A stretch of DNA of 64,000 bases. It comes from Gammaproteobacteria bacterium. GTDB lineage: Bacteria > Pseudomonadota > Gammaproteobacteria > SZUA-152. Below are positions 51,103-61,329 of the stretch, piece after piece. A program made the translations under genes and the position numbers. Where the stretch lies: the NCBI GenBank assembly GCA_011321815.1, contig DROS01000013.1, positions 1 through 64,000 on the forward strand, written 5' to 3'. The notes under the pieces were generated by a model. It searched no databases. It worked only from the letters and a program-made list of their open reading frames with translations, and was not told the DNA's origin. The number at the start of each line of letters is the position of its first letter. The stretch's first letter is position 1.

Positions 51103-53067
51103 CTAATGGAGCTGCTTGCTTTCACCTGACCCAATGTTTTGGGCACCCAACTCGTGAATGAGCTTGCTGTCATCTTTATTAATCAAACAATATTGATTCC
51201 AAACAGGGTCAACGATATCTTTTTCCGCAGTATAGCCACTCACAACTTCCTCCAGCAACAATTTAATTTTTTTCGTCTCAAAATTATTGCGTGCAACCTC
51301 AAATTTTTTCTTATAGTGCAACATTGTTTCCCACGGAAGTTTTTCTTCTGCTGCACGCATAATCTTCGGATGTTCCGTCCCCGTCACATTATCCCCGATA
51401 AGTAACTCTTCATATAATTTTTCACCCGGCCTAAGCCCCGAATATTTAATTTCAATATCCCCTTCAGGGTTTTCAGCATCACACACCTCAAGCCCGCTCA
51501 AGTGAATCATACTGCGCGCAAGATCATCAATTTTTATGGGATCACCCATTTCCAACACAAAAACATCACCGCCTTCGCCAAGCGCTCCTGCCTGTAATAC
51601 CAGCTGAGCGGCCTCGGGGATGGTCATAAAATAGCGCGTAACTTCTGGGTGGGTCACCGTAACTGGCCCACCATTCCTGATCTGATCCCTAAACAGAGGA
51701 ATCACCGAACCGGATGAATCCAGAACATTTCCAAAACGCACCATTGTGAAACGGGTCGTGCCACATTCTTCAGCCATTCCCTGCAACACTAACTCCGCCA
51801 ACCGCTTGGTTGCGCCCATGATATTGGTGGGACGTACCGCCTTGTCGGTGGAAATCAAAACAAATGTCTCAACGCCCGCCGCTTTAGCCGCCTCCGCAGT
51901 ACGCCAAGTACCAAACACATTATTCTGCAAACCCTCAATTGGATTTTGCTCAACCAGCGGCACATGTTTGTAGGCCGCCGCATGATAAACCGTGTGAATT
52001 GCAAAACTCCGTAATACCATTTCCACTCGCCGTGCATGTGTTACCGAACCCAACACCGCAATAATTTCAAGACCAGGATTATGGGCTCCGAGTTCTTTTT
52101 CCAATTTATATAAAGCAAATTCAGACTGCTCAAATAACACCAGTTTAGATGGGCCATGTTCCGCTATTTGTCGGCAAAGCTCTGAGCCAATCGACCCTCC
52201 TGCCCCGGTCACCATTACACTTTTACCACGAATACATTGCTCAATAAGCTCAGGAATCGGTGGCACAGAATTTCGCCCCAGTACATCGCCAGTATCCACC
52301 TCTCTTATATCTGAAACACTCGCCTTCCCCGAAACCAAATCCGCAATACCAGGAAGTGTACGCACATGTACCGGATATGCTTCCAATTTCTCCAGGATTT
52401 TATGTTTTCGACGATGGGAAAGTGCTGGCATTGCCAACAAAACTTGGGATATACCCGTTTTATCGATTAATGCTGAGAGATCATCAAGCGAATAGACTTT
52501 AATCCCATGAATTTCAATGCCCTGTTTCTCCAGATTATCATCAAAAAATGCAACGGGTTCATATTCCCTGCCAGACTGCATCGCTTTCGCCAGCTCCGCT
52601 CCCGCAGAACCCGCGCCATAAACAGCCACTGGCTGTTTGCTTTTTCTTCTCTCTGTATAGGAATGGATATAACTTCTAAGGAAAAGCCGGCTACCCGCGA
52701 TAAACAACAAGCTGAGAAGCCAAAAACTGAAAAATACTGATCTTGGCACACCATGGGTCTGAGACATAACAACAAGGGCCAGCAATATCAATGTTGTGAT
52801 GGTGACCGCCTTAACAATGGTAATTAAGGCCTTACTTCCCACATAGCGCAACACCGCGCGATACAACCCCATTCGAATAAATATTGGTACAGCGACAAGT
52901 GGGGCGGCAATAAATAACCACCATGCATTTATTATGCTGTGTGGCCACAATTCACCAAGTCTCAATGCATAACCAGCCCATAGGGCGACCGGGAGAGCAA
53001 TGATATCTATACTAACAAGCAATGCCCTTTTCGTATTGCGCGAGAATTCAGTTAATTTTTGATACAT
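51103..53067 (-). CDS. Nucleotide-sugar 4,6-dehydratase, WbpM/CapD family
   Basis: A 654-residue membrane enzyme. Four hydrophobic segments lie in the first 135 residues. A CoA-binding-like domain follows (PVAVYGAGSAGAELAKAM). The catalytic SDR domain has VTGAGGSIGSELCRQIAEHG, HAAAYKHVPLVEQNP, and the serine/lysine region STDKAVRPTNIMGATKR. WbpM converts UDP-GlcNAc to the 4-keto-6-deoxy sugar used in FucNAc and QuiNAc. It is last in the leftward cluster, exactly as wbpM closes the P. aeruginosa O-antigen locus. Confidence 0.93.
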   Translation of the reverse strand: MYQKLTEFSRNTKRALLVSIDIIALPVALWAGYALRLGELWPHSIINAWWLFIAAPLVAVPIFIRMGLYRAVLRYVGSKALITIVKAVTITTLILLALVVMSQTHGVPRSVFFSFWLLSLLFIAGSRLFLRSYIHSYTERRKSKQPVAVYGAGSAGAELAKAMQSGREYEPVAFFDDNLEKQGIEIHGIKVYSLDDLSALIDKTGISQVLLAMPALSHRRKHKILEKLEAYPVHVRTLPGIADLVSGKASVSDIREVDTGDVLGRNSVPPIPELIEQCIRGKSVMVTGAGGSIGSELCRQIAEHGPSKLVLFEQSEFALYKLEKELGAHNPGLEIIAVLGSVTHARRVEMVLRSFAIHTVYHAAAYKHVPLVEQNPIEGLQNNVFGTWRTAEAAKAAGVETFVLISTDKAVRPTNIMGATKRLAELVLQGMAEECGTTRFTMVRFGNVLDSSGSVIPLFRDQIRNGGPVTVTHPEVTRYFMTIPEAAQLVLQAGALGEGGDVFVLEMGDPIKIDDLARSMIHLSGLEVCDAENPEGDIEIKYSGLRPGEKLYEELLIGDNVTGTEHPKIMRAAEEKLPWETMLHYKKKFEVARNNFETKKIKLLLEEVVSGYTAEKDIVDPVWNQYCLINKDDSKLIHELGAQNIGSGESKQLH

Positions 53068-53106
53068 ACTTTCCTTCTCATTTTGATGGTATAAAATCCT
53101 TCCTTA

Positions 53107-54090
53107 TTATTGGCCGGCTGCCTCCAGTCTCCCTACCCATGTCATAATTGCTATGTACAAGCTACCCCATACTCCTAGTAAAATCCATAAATCCATTTCG
53201 GTTGCCTGTCTCGCGAGTATGGCTGTTATACCGCAACAAAGCATTAACAAATACTCAAAAAGAACTGTACGTTTATGACTCCAGCCCGCCAGCACAAGCC
53301 GCTGGTAATAGTGGCTCCGGTGCGCTTGCCAGATTTTTTCGCCATGAAATAATCTTCGCAGTATCGTCACCGTTGCATCCGTCACAAATGGAGAAAAAAT
53401 CAATACAGGCATCCACCATGAGAATAGACCATCACGAACGCCCCACAAAGAAAAAGCAACAGCCAGCAACCCCAAGGGAATTGAGCCAATATCACCCATA
53501 AATATCCGCGCAGGAGGAAAATTCATCGCCAGAAAACCGGCAGCCCCCAAAGCGATAACCCAGGCATAGAAAGCATACGTTTGTGCTCCCTCCAGCCACC
53601 CGGCCAAACCCAGAAACCCAAATCCCAAAAAAGTCATTCCAGCAGAAAGACCGTCCATACCATCCATGAAATTATAGAGATTGAGTACCCAGACGATGAC
53701 AAACCATGTCAATAAAATACCAGCTACACCCCATGGTAAAACCAGCCCCCCCATAATCAATAAAGCTGCCGCAACACCATGAACGATAAAACGTGGCAAT
53801 GCAGATAATGTAACCACATCATCCAAAAAAGAAATGAGTGCAACCAGAACAGTAGCAGCAATGACCCAGGCCAGAATATCCGACCAATACCCCAGATAAA
53901 GCAAAGTACCCCACCCAGATAAAATCGCAACGAATATTGCCAGTCCTCCGGTACGAGGGGTTGGGGTCTCATGTAATGAACGAGAATTTGGCGCATCATG
54001 AATGGAAAAAGGACTGTATTCAGACGCGAGGAGATAACTCATGCCCCATGCAACAAAACCAGTAAACCCAAGAATGGCAATTATGCTCAC
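53107..54090 (-). CDS. Undecaprenyl-phosphate glycosyltransferase, WecA/WbpL type
   Basis: A 327-residue polytopic protein with about ten transmembrane segments. It transfers a sugar-1-phosphate to undecaprenyl phosphate and so starts a surface polysaccharide. The metal-binding DDxxD-like region reads SFLDDVVTLS. The family motif NFMDGMDGLSAGMTFLGFG is intact, and MGDIGSIPLGLLAVAFSLWG follows. It overlaps the epimerase gene upstream by 4 nt (ATGA). Together with wbpM- and wbpK-like genes it forms the 3' block of the cluster. Confidence 0.92.
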   Translation of the reverse strand: MSIIAILGFTGFVAWGMSYLLASEYSPFSIHDAPNSRSLHETPTPRTGGLAIFVAILSGWGTLLYLGYWSDILAWVIAATVLVALISFLDDVVTLSALPRFIVHGVAAALLIMGGLVLPWGVAGILLTWFVIVWVLNLYNFMDGMDGLSAGMTFLGFGFLGLAGWLEGAQTYAFYAWVIALGAAGFLAMNFPPARIFMGDIGSIPLGLLAVAFSLWGVRDGLFSWWMPVLIFSPFVTDATVTILRRLFHGEKIWQAHRSHYYQRLVLAGWSHKRTVLFEYLLMLCCGITAILARQATEMDLWILLGVWGSLYIAIMTWVGRLEAAGQ

Positions 54091-55073
54091 ACCAACCCCA
54101 AAGCTTCGACAATTTCCCCAAGACTTTCCCGCAAACTTCTTTCCGGCTTGAAACCCAAGTCTTTCTGAATCAGGTCCGAACTATAGCAGGCTGAGCCCAC
54201 TAGCTTATTCAGCGCATCAGAGTCAAACACAAATCGCCTGCCCCGCACAGCACCGATGCCATCTCCCATCAAAGCCAGCAGCTTCAGGGCAAAAGCAGGA
54301 ACATACCATGACGGAATCGACTTCCCCAACGCCTCACAAATCCACTCATACATCTGTCGGGTAGAGTAAGCCCGGCCATCCGTTAGAATATAAGTACCAC
54401 CTGCCGACTCTGGCCTTTCTGCCACCAATATTGCTGCCCTGACCACATCATCAACATGCACCATGGATCGTTGGTTTCCCAACTCGGGCAAAGGGGGAAA
54501 TCGTCCCCTGGCAATGGCATGAATCATCTTCGGGAGATTCCCTTTCTCAATAGGGCCATATACCATGCTGAGTCGCAGCACGACTGGATGAGGAACATAA
54601 CCGCCATTCAGAACCAACCGCTCTGCGTCAAGCTTGCTGCGACCATAAGGTGTCTCGGGGGGAATATCAGCACCCTCACCCAAGCACGCTATACCGCCTT
54701 CTCCCATCGCTTTGACACTGCTGAACATCACAAAACGTTGAACCCCCTCTGCCTGACAGGCTTCCAGCAGCCTTTGTGTTCCCGCAGTATTAATCGCATG
54801 ATACTCCACCTCGTCCTGCCGCGTTTCACTTAAAGCATGCGCCTTGCCGGCAAGGTGAAATACGGTATCGACTCCCTGTAAAACTTTATCTGGAAGGCGG
54901 CCAGCCAAGTCAGCCACCAAGACCTCATCCCAGGGCCCCGTACATTCATGTCGCATTAAGGCGCGTATCCCAACCCCTCGCTCACGTAATCGCTGGCAGA
55001 GGTTGCGACCGATAAAACCGGACGCGCCCGACACCAGCGCCAACGAGCTTTGGTTTAGCTCGTAGCTTTCCAT
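54087..55073 (-). CDS. NAD-dependent epimerase/dehydratase (WbpK-like)
   Basis: A 328-residue SDR enzyme. The NAD-binding GxxGxxG is SGASGFIGRNLCQRLRE, and the catalytic Tyr/Lys pair is ETPYGRSKLDAE. WbpK-type proteins reduce the C4-keto group of the product of WbpM, giving UDP-FucNAc. Position between the wbpL- and glycosyltransferase-like genes supports this, but related 4-epimerases have the same fold. The stop overlaps wbpL by 4 nt. Confidence 0.82.
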   Translation of the reverse strand: MESYELNQSSLALVSGASGFIGRNLCQRLRERGVGIRALMRHECTGPWDEVLVADLAGRLPDKVLQGVDTVFHLAGKAHALSETRQDEVEYHAINTAGTQRLLEACQAEGVQRFVMFSSVKAMGEGGIACLGEGADIPPETPYGRSKLDAERLVLNGGYVPHPVVLRLSMVYGPIEKGNLPKMIHAIARGRFPPLPELGNQRSMVHVDDVVRAAILVAERPESAGGTYILTDGRAYSTRQMYEWICEALGKSIPSWYVPAFALKLLALMGDGIGAVRGRRFVFDSDALNKLVGSACYSSDLIQKDLGFKPERSLRESLGEIVEALGLV

Positions 55074-55198
55074 TGCTTCCCAAACATCAATAGAGACAGG
55101 TTCAGTGTTTGTATAATCGTAATCATTTCAGTCGTACACATTCCTAGCTTCGCAGAATCACTGGTCATCAGGCAGATATATCTAACGTTAACAAAGTG

Positions 55199-56389
55199 TT
55201 AATTGACCAATGAAAGAACATGCTGTGACATGTCATTCATTATTCGTGCACGAGAGTACGTCATTATAAAACTCTCAACAGCTTCTGTTCGCACAGCATT
55301 TAATAGGGAATTTTCAATACAAAAAACACATGAGTCTACATCACCTGGTGAAAATACACTCCCATATTCCACATTATCTCGGATAAACTGGGCAGAATAA
55401 CCATCCAGCCCTGCAACTATTGGCTTACCTAATGCGGCATATTCAAAAATTTTTGATGGCAACACGCGTTTAAATGCAGGCAAATCATTCAGGTGTAGAA
55501 ATAGTATATCCGCACGCTCATAATATTGAACAAGCGATTCCCTATCTACTGGTGGCAGTAACTCCACATTATCAATTCCCTCGGCAGTTATCCTTTCCTC
55601 CAAGAGATGCCGCGTTCCACCATCGCCAATAACTGTAAATTTGTAATACTTGCCCAATTTTCTGGCTACAGCCGGTATGATTGTTTCCAGGCCTTGTCCG
55701 TTACCTATGTTTCCAGCATAAAAAATAGTGATTATTTTATCTTTAATATTATTTTTTGCCTTAGGTAATCCAATGAATTCATTATCCACCCCATTTGGAT
55801 AAAATGACCAGCTACTCGTCGATATTCCTTGGGATTCAAAATAATCAGGAAAACCCAAGGAAACCACATTAACACCCGCAGCATTCCTAAAAACACGCCG
55901 CTCTATAAATGAAAAAATGGATTTTATTGCACGACCAAAAAATTTATTTCTCATTGAGAAGATATCAGAAATAGTTTCAGAAAAAATATCCCTGAGATCG
56001 ATAAAATATCGGCAACGAACATTAATTGCTGACAACCAAGTCAACACCCCTGTCATTAACCGCGACGTTGTGCCAACAATAAAATTTGGTTTTATTTTTT
56101 TACACAGAAAAAATGCGCTCCAAAAATATGTTAAGAATGATCGCGCCTGAGAAACCATTCCACTCTTATGAACAGGCACACGAATTCGATGAATTCGTAC
56201 ATTACCTTTCACAAGATTACTCTCGGCTTTTACTTGGTGGGATGCATATCGGTTGGGTTGTGTTGTTATTACATGGATTTCATCATCAGAATTTAGTTTT
56301 CGTGAAAGAGCATCAGTCAATGCTGCCGCTCGAAAAGACCCAGCACAGAGATCCGGGGGATAATAAAATGTAAAAAATATTAATTTCAC
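55199..56389 (-). CDS. Glycosyltransferase family 4 (WbuB-like)
   Basis: A 396-residue GT-B glycosyltransferase. The first motif is TFYYPPDLCAGSFRAAALTD. The C-terminal donor-binding region reads KIFEYAALGKPIVAGLDGYS with a nearby Glu. WbuB-like enzymes add an N-acetyl-sugar to the growing lipid-linked unit. It is AT-rich compared with the housekeeping genes, as is common in O-antigen loci. The next gene is separated by 125 bp. Confidence 0.88.
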   Translation of the reverse strand: MKLIFFTFYYPPDLCAGSFRAAALTDALSRKLNSDDEIHVITTQPNRYASHQVKAESNLVKGNVRIHRIRVPVHKSGMVSQARSFLTYFWSAFFLCKKIKPNFIVGTTSRLMTGVLTWLSAINVRCRYFIDLRDIFSETISDIFSMRNKFFGRAIKSIFSFIERRVFRNAAGVNVVSLGFPDYFESQGISTSSWSFYPNGVDNEFIGLPKAKNNIKDKIITIFYAGNIGNGQGLETIIPAVARKLGKYYKFTVIGDGGTRHLLEERITAEGIDNVELLPPVDRESLVQYYERADILFLHLNDLPAFKRVLPSKIFEYAALGKPIVAGLDGYSAQFIRDNVEYGSVFSPGDVDSCVFCIENSLLNAVRTEAVESFIMTYSRARIMNDMSQHVLSLVN

Positions 56390-56747
56390 AACAAGCCCCT
56401 ATATTGATTAGCTGCCTGCACAAAATTATGCGAGCGGTCACAATGTTATATAAAATATCGCCCACCAACAATACAACTATATTCGAACCGGTTAAGTTCT
56501 TATTAAAAATATTTAGTATTGTAGATGAGTCTGCCACACTAGGTAAATTTAGCCAAACAACCGTTCTGCCTCCCTCGTTCAATATTTTTGGTCATTTATT
56601 ACTGGGGCACTTGAAAAGAATACCATTAATAACACCAGCCCCTAACCCCTGAATTTTTTGCACTAGCAATACCATCTCAATAACCTATGATGGATAGTAA
56701 AAATTATAACTACATTCATATTGAACTCGCATACAATTTCCCATTGT
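56390..56747. other. AT-rich gap within the polysaccharide cluster
   Basis: 358 bp between the heparinase-like gene and the GT4 gene. Short open frames on both strands (about 80-90 codons) have no family resemblance and no ribosome site. It may be a trace of a lost gene or a recombination junction. Confidence 0.45.
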
Positions 56748-58385
56748 TCACCATGTAATCTTGGTTACAACATTTATTGGCAAACAATGGTTAACACAAT
56801 AAATTAATTTCGTATTGTTAATAGAAAGACCAAACTCTGGGTGATACGTCGATTTTTCTAAAAATAAATCCCCATCCCCAGAATAAATAAATTTTACTGT
56901 ATGCCCAGCAACACGAAATACGATACACCCTTTAGATACTTGACTAATCTCAACGTCTGGGTGTAAGTGAAATACCACTTCTACCTTATGATCCCCACAA
57001 CCATTAATCTCATCACGGATATTCAAAGATGAATTAAAGTAGCTCCATGTTCTACAATGCACTGGGCAACCAGAAAGCCGCTTATACCCATCATGGCAAC
57101 CAGACACAACAAGCTCATCTCTGCATCGAGTGTAAGAAGTGTGAACTTTTGCTCGCCGTGCCACACGAAACCCCCCCCAAACTTCGCTGGAATTTTCACC
57201 ATCCAGTACAACCGTTGAGTGTGCAGCAGTAGATCGTTGCTGGTGCCGATCAGTACCAGTTCCATAAACTGATGTTCCAGAATTGACTATTACCCTTCGC
57301 CCAAAAAGGGACAGCTCAAAACTCAACGTATCTGCATGAGCATGAGCTGGAAGATAATCTGGTCCCACAGCCGCACGATCAATTAAAATAACGGCTTCAT
57401 CTGCCTCAATTCGAGAGTACCCACTATCAGGCAACTCTATCAAACCCACCTCAGGCTTTGAGGTCTCGAACCCCAGACGTTTCGCGTACTTAAATAACTC
57501 TGAAACAGATGGTGAAATACCAATTGCCGCATCATTAAAAAAACTAATTTCGCCATCTGGATGACACATAACTGAAAGCCAGCGCAACATTTTAGGTATA
57601 ATCAATTCAATGCTGGCTGGTAGTTCTCGATCAAATGCACGATGTAAATTTACAATATCGAGAAGATCTTCGAGAAAGATCTCATGGTACATCGTAGATA
57701 GCTCAAAATTACCGCCATCATTGAGCACCTGTTCTGGCAATTCCCTTTTGATAATATTTAGACCCGTCTTATACCAAATCTCTGCCTCATTATTCTCAAA
57801 AAATAGCCCTGCAAATACGAGAGCCTTAGCATTTGCAAAGAGGTGATTCCCGAGCAAGTGGGTTTCTAGATTATTCGATAGATACCGAATCTGGACAGCT
57901 AAAGAATGAAGCCAGGTAGCTTCCAAATTGTTACCAGCAAGCGACCACTTTATCCAGTTAACAATCCTTAGTGACGACGGGTAAGGTTCCCATCCATTGC
58001 CAGATCCGGCTAGATTTTCTGCCACCCAGCGTCGTATTATTGTACGGTGCCAAGCTAATCGCTGGTGGGCATTTTCAGCAGTTAAGTCGTCAAAATAGTG
58101 AAGATTATAAAGCCACAGCTTTGGCCACTGCTCATTATTCCAGCTTTTTATATTATCAACAACATGGCTCTCATGGAGAAAGCAGAATTCTTTTTCCCCA
58201 ACCATACGCTGGTCACGTTTGGCAGGCTGAACCCAAACATCTTCAATCTCTCTCGGGTCACCCTGAGCAGAAAGGTCAACGCTAATATGCCTGAAACGGC
58301 GTTGAATACGTCGAATGATCTGAGCTAACTTAAGATAACGAAGCGTATACCAATATCTAAAGTATTTCTGAAAAACACCACTCAT
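56748..58385 (-). CDS. Heparinase II/III-like protein
   Basis: A 545-residue protein of the alginate lyase/heparinase II-III family. An all-alpha N-terminal domain carries WPKLWLYNLHYFDDLTAENA and GWEPYPSSLRIVNWIKWSLA, and the beta-rich C-terminal part holds HAHADTLSFELSLFGRRVIV with the catalytic-type His and Tyr-bearing loop. There is no signal peptide. Such genes often sit in exopolysaccharide loci next to the two-domain oxidoreductase, as here (8 nt apart), and may trim or modify the polymer. The substrate is unknown. Confidence 0.87.
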   Translation of the reverse strand: MSGVFQKYFRYWYTLRYLKLAQIIRRIQRRFRHISVDLSAQGDPREIEDVWVQPAKRDQRMVGEKEFCFLHESHVVDNIKSWNNEQWPKLWLYNLHYFDDLTAENAHQRLAWHRTIIRRWVAENLAGSGNGWEPYPSSLRIVNWIKWSLAGNNLEATWLHSLAVQIRYLSNNLETHLLGNHLFANAKALVFAGLFFENNEAEIWYKTGLNIIKRELPEQVLNDGGNFELSTMYHEIFLEDLLDIVNLHRAFDRELPASIELIIPKMLRWLSVMCHPDGEISFFNDAAIGISPSVSELFKYAKRLGFETSKPEVGLIELPDSGYSRIEADEAVILIDRAAVGPDYLPAHAHADTLSFELSLFGRRVIVNSGTSVYGTGTDRHQQRSTAAHSTVVLDGENSSEVWGGFRVARRAKVHTSYTRCRDELVVSGCHDGYKRLSGCPVHCRTWSYFNSSLNIRDEINGCGDHKVEVVFHLHPDVEISQVSKGCIVFRVAGHTVKFIYSGDGDLFLEKSTYHPEFGLSINNTKLIYCVNHCLPINVVTKITW

Positions 58386-58393
58386 ATGAGTGC

Positions 58394-60538
58394 CTATAGA
58401 CCGTGCCGTAATGACTCTGCTACCGCAATAGAAACACGAGAACTCTCCATCACCTCTTCGTAAGGAATCGGCGAACTCTCCCCTTTGCGAATTGACTCAA
58501 CAAATGCCTGGGCGCATGCCTTCTGGCCTTTATCCTGCTTAATCAGTTTCATTTTTTTAAATTTCGGCCAATTAAAGCCTCGTAGAACACGGTAGTTATC
58601 CATCTGCAATACCGCGTCTCCACAGAACACTTCAATACGTTCTTTAGGAAACGCCTTGCCACCATTTGCTAAATAATGAATAGTACCAAACGAGCCATCG
58701 GCAAAAGAAAGATTGATTGAAACCTTATCATCCCGTATTTCAACTCCGGGGGCAGCTCCCATCATCATAGCCTGGTGGCCAATGATTGGGTGACCCACAA
58801 GATGACGCATTAGATCAATAAAGTGACAGCCCTCACCTATAATTCGTCCACCACCTACTTCTGGATCCTGTGTCCAATGATCACCTGGTATGGCCCCAGC
58901 ATTCACGGTTATTACAACACACTTCGGCTCACGCATACTTTCCAATAAAGATTTCATCTCAATTACATGCGGGGCAAAACGTCGATTAAAACCAACCATC
59001 AGTCTTAATGGCTCACTTCGTTTTTCATTTACTTTGTTATATTCAATGTTAATGGCATTCAGTTCATCCAAACGCAAAGCAAGGGGTTTTTCAACAAAGA
59101 TATTATTCCCTGATCGAAGCGCGGAAATTACCTGATCGGCATGTGCATCATGTCGAGTAACGATAGCAACAGTGTTGATTACTTCATTACTCCATAATTC
59201 ATCAAGATTAGTAGAAGCTGTAGAAAAACCAGCTTTTTTACCATGATGAACACCACTGATACCGCCACTAGTAACTAATGATTCCAGCCGGGCTCCCGCC
59301 TCTTTAAATGCTGGAATCAACGTGCGAGATGCATAGTTACCCGCCCCAATAAAACCAACAACAGGGTCAGACGGTGTATATTTAACAGGCTCTGTTGACT
59401 GGAGATTTACAACGGACGAGCGAAGCAAAGATTCTTCTTTTTCAGGATACTCAAGTAAAATTCCTAACGCAGTGGCATCATTTAACAATTCATAGGCTTT
59501 ACAAGCCTGATCAATTTCGAAACGGTGAGAGATCAACGGTTTCACATCTAAAGCACCTACCGCCATCATGTCTAAGACAGCTTCAAAATTTCGCTGTTCC
59601 GTCCAACGCACAAAACCTATAGGGTAGTCCTGCCCTTTTTCTTCATAAAGTGAATCGTAGCGACCAGGGCCGTACGAAGCAGAAACCTGAAAGCTAACCT
59701 CTTTTTTGAAAAAATCATCTCGACGAAGATTTAATCCAACGACTCCCACAAGTACAATACGGCCACGCTTGCGACACATTTCTGCAGCCTGATGCATGAC
59801 TTCATCATTCTGAGTTGACGCTGCTACGACAACTCCATCTACACCCCTACCACGTGAAAAACCCTGTGCGATAGCAACAGGATCTTCACCTTTAGATAAA
59901 TCAACCGTTTCTGCTCCAAACTTACGCGCCAATTCACAACGATGCGCATCAAAATCAATACCTAACACCCTGCAACCATTCGCACGTAACATTTGTACGC
60001 TTAGTAAACCGATCAAACCCAATCCTGATACAACAATCGTCTCACCCAGAGTTGGATTAATTAAACGAATACCTTGTAATCCAATAGCTGCTAAGACAGT
60101 AAATGCAGCCGACTCATCGTCAACTTCGTCAGGAATTTTAGCGCATAGGTTTTTAGGCACACGAACAACTTCAGCATGGTTTCCATTCGACACCACCCGG
60201 TCACCAGACTCAAAGCCCTCAACACCACTTTCAAGCACCACACCCGCGTTGCAATATCCCAGTGGTAACGGTTGGTCTAGCTTGGATTTGACGGCATCCA
60301 ACGTAGGAAATAATCCATCAGTCCTTACTTTATCCAACACCATTTTAACTTTATCTGGCTGTTTACGCGCTTTTTCCAATAAATTAGCCTTACCAAAATC
60401 AACCAACATTCGTTCTGTACCAGCAGAAACAAGGGTGTTTCTTGATGCTATTAAAACGTTACCTTGCATATTCTTTGGGCAAGGAATTTCGACTAACGAC
60501 GTTTCGCCATTCGATAGATTTTGCAGTATTTGTTTCAT
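58394..60538 (-). CDS. Two-domain oxidoreductase (zinc-type ADH plus Gfo/Idh/MocA)
   Basis: A 714-residue fusion. Residues 1-360 are a medium-chain dehydrogenase (GDRVVSNGNHAEVVRVPKNL, LGETIVVSGLGLIGLLSVQM). Residues 375-714 are a Gfo/Idh/MocA oxidoreductase (PVVGFIGAGNYASRTLIPAF, VEKPLALRLDELNAI). Two NAD(P)-binding domains in one chain suggest consecutive oxidation and reduction of a sugar. It is found in many polysaccharide loci beside heparinase-like genes. Its reaction is not established. The next gene upstream, hisF, ends 11 nt away. Confidence 0.88.
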   Translation of the reverse strand: MKQILQNLSNGETSLVEIPCPKNMQGNVLIASRNTLVSAGTERMLVDFGKANLLEKARKQPDKVKMVLDKVRTDGLFPTLDAVKSKLDQPLPLGYCNAGVVLESGVEGFESGDRVVSNGNHAEVVRVPKNLCAKIPDEVDDESAAFTVLAAIGLQGIRLINPTLGETIVVSGLGLIGLLSVQMLRANGCRVLGIDFDAHRCELARKFGAETVDLSKGEDPVAIAQGFSRGRGVDGVVVAASTQNDEVMHQAAEMCRKRGRIVLVGVVGLNLRRDDFFKKEVSFQVSASYGPGRYDSLYEEKGQDYPIGFVRWTEQRNFEAVLDMMAVGALDVKPLISHRFEIDQACKAYELLNDATALGILLEYPEKEESLLRSSVVNLQSTEPVKYTPSDPVVGFIGAGNYASRTLIPAFKEAGARLESLVTSGGISGVHHGKKAGFSTASTNLDELWSNEVINTVAIVTRHDAHADQVISALRSGNNIFVEKPLALRLDELNAINIEYNKVNEKRSEPLRLMVGFNRRFAPHVIEMKSLLESMREPKCVVITVNAGAIPGDHWTQDPEVGGGRIIGEGCHFIDLMRHLVGHPIIGHQAMMMGAAPGVEIRDDKVSINLSFADGSFGTIHYLANGGKAFPKERIEVFCGDAVLQMDNYRVLRGFNWPKFKKMKLIKQDKGQKACAQAFVESIRKGESSPIPYEEVMESSRVSIAVAESLRHGL

Positions 60539-60549
60539 ATTTCTTTTAT

Positions 60550-61329
60550 TTAACTAGGTAATTTTACACTGTTGAAAATGTCATCTTTTTCTGTATGACT
60601 GACATAACTAATTAATACGGCCCTGTATTTTCCCTTAAAGACAAACAAACTACCCGCGGCACATCCTATAATCCCATAATTCTGTACCGCTTGCCGTATA
60701 TCATCGACCGAGCCTGCCCCTCCCAATATTGTCATGGGCACTTCAATTACTGGCTTGACCTTATTAATTAAGTTGAAATCGTATCCTCTCATTCTTCCGT
60801 CATTGTCAATTGAGTTGATGACAATTTCTCCTGCGCCCATCTTTTGAATGTTTCTGACAAACTCTAACAAATCTATTTTGACTTTATTTCGGCCATTATG
60901 AGTATATATATCAAAACCACCAAAAACTTTCTTCTTAACATCCAGAACAATAACAACGCTTTGGCTGCCAGTGCGCGCAGCAATTTCATAAATTAACCCA
61001 GGGTCATTTACTGCGGATGAACTTAGAGCGACTTTTTCAACACCTAATGAAAGTATTTTTTGGGCTTGATCTGCTGTTGTAATACCGCCACCGTAACAAA
61101 GGGGCATTCGACACTCATTCGCGAGATTCTCGATCATTTTATAATCAGGCTCATTATTATTGGCAGTTGCACCAACATCCAAAACAATCAGTTCATCAAC
61201 TTCCTTTTCATTAAATATTTTTACTGCATTTATTGGGTCACCAACGTATTTAGGGTCTTTAAACTGTACTGTTTTAATCAGGCCCTTATCCTTCACCAGC
61301 AAACATGGAATAATTCTTGGCATTAACAT
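60550..61329 (-). CDS. HisF-like cyclase subunit of sugar amidotransferase system
   Basis: A 259-residue TIM-barrel protein of the HisF family. RIIPCLLVKDKGLIKTVQF, LCYGGGITTADQAQKILS and ILGGAGSVDDIR are intact fold motifs. The residue aligned with the catalytic Asp11 of histidine-pathway HisF is Leu (CLLVKD instead of CLDVKD), so it is unlikely to be the true histidine enzyme. In P. aeruginosa the O-antigen copies hisH2/hisF2 serve WbpG in making an acetamidino sugar, and the order here is the same. It starts right behind the hisH stop codon. Confidence 0.88.
   Translation of the reverse strand: MLMPRIIPCLLVKDKGLIKTVQFKDPKYVGDPINAVKIFNEKEVDELIVLDVGATANNNEPDYKMIENLANECRMPLCYGGGITTADQAQKILSLGVEKVALSSSAVNDPGLIYEIAARTGSQSVVIVLDVKKKVFGGFDIYTHNGRNKVKIDLLEFVRNIQKMGAGEIVINSIDNDGRMRGYDFNLINKVKPVIEVPMTILGGAGSVDDIRQAVQNYGIIGCAAGSLFVFKGKYRAVLISYVSHTEKDDIFNSVKLPS

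Noticed and set aside
56313-56652. Short frames on both strands in the AT-rich gap of the polysaccharide cluster
   Set aside because: They overlap each other or the GT4 gene start, and show no domain.
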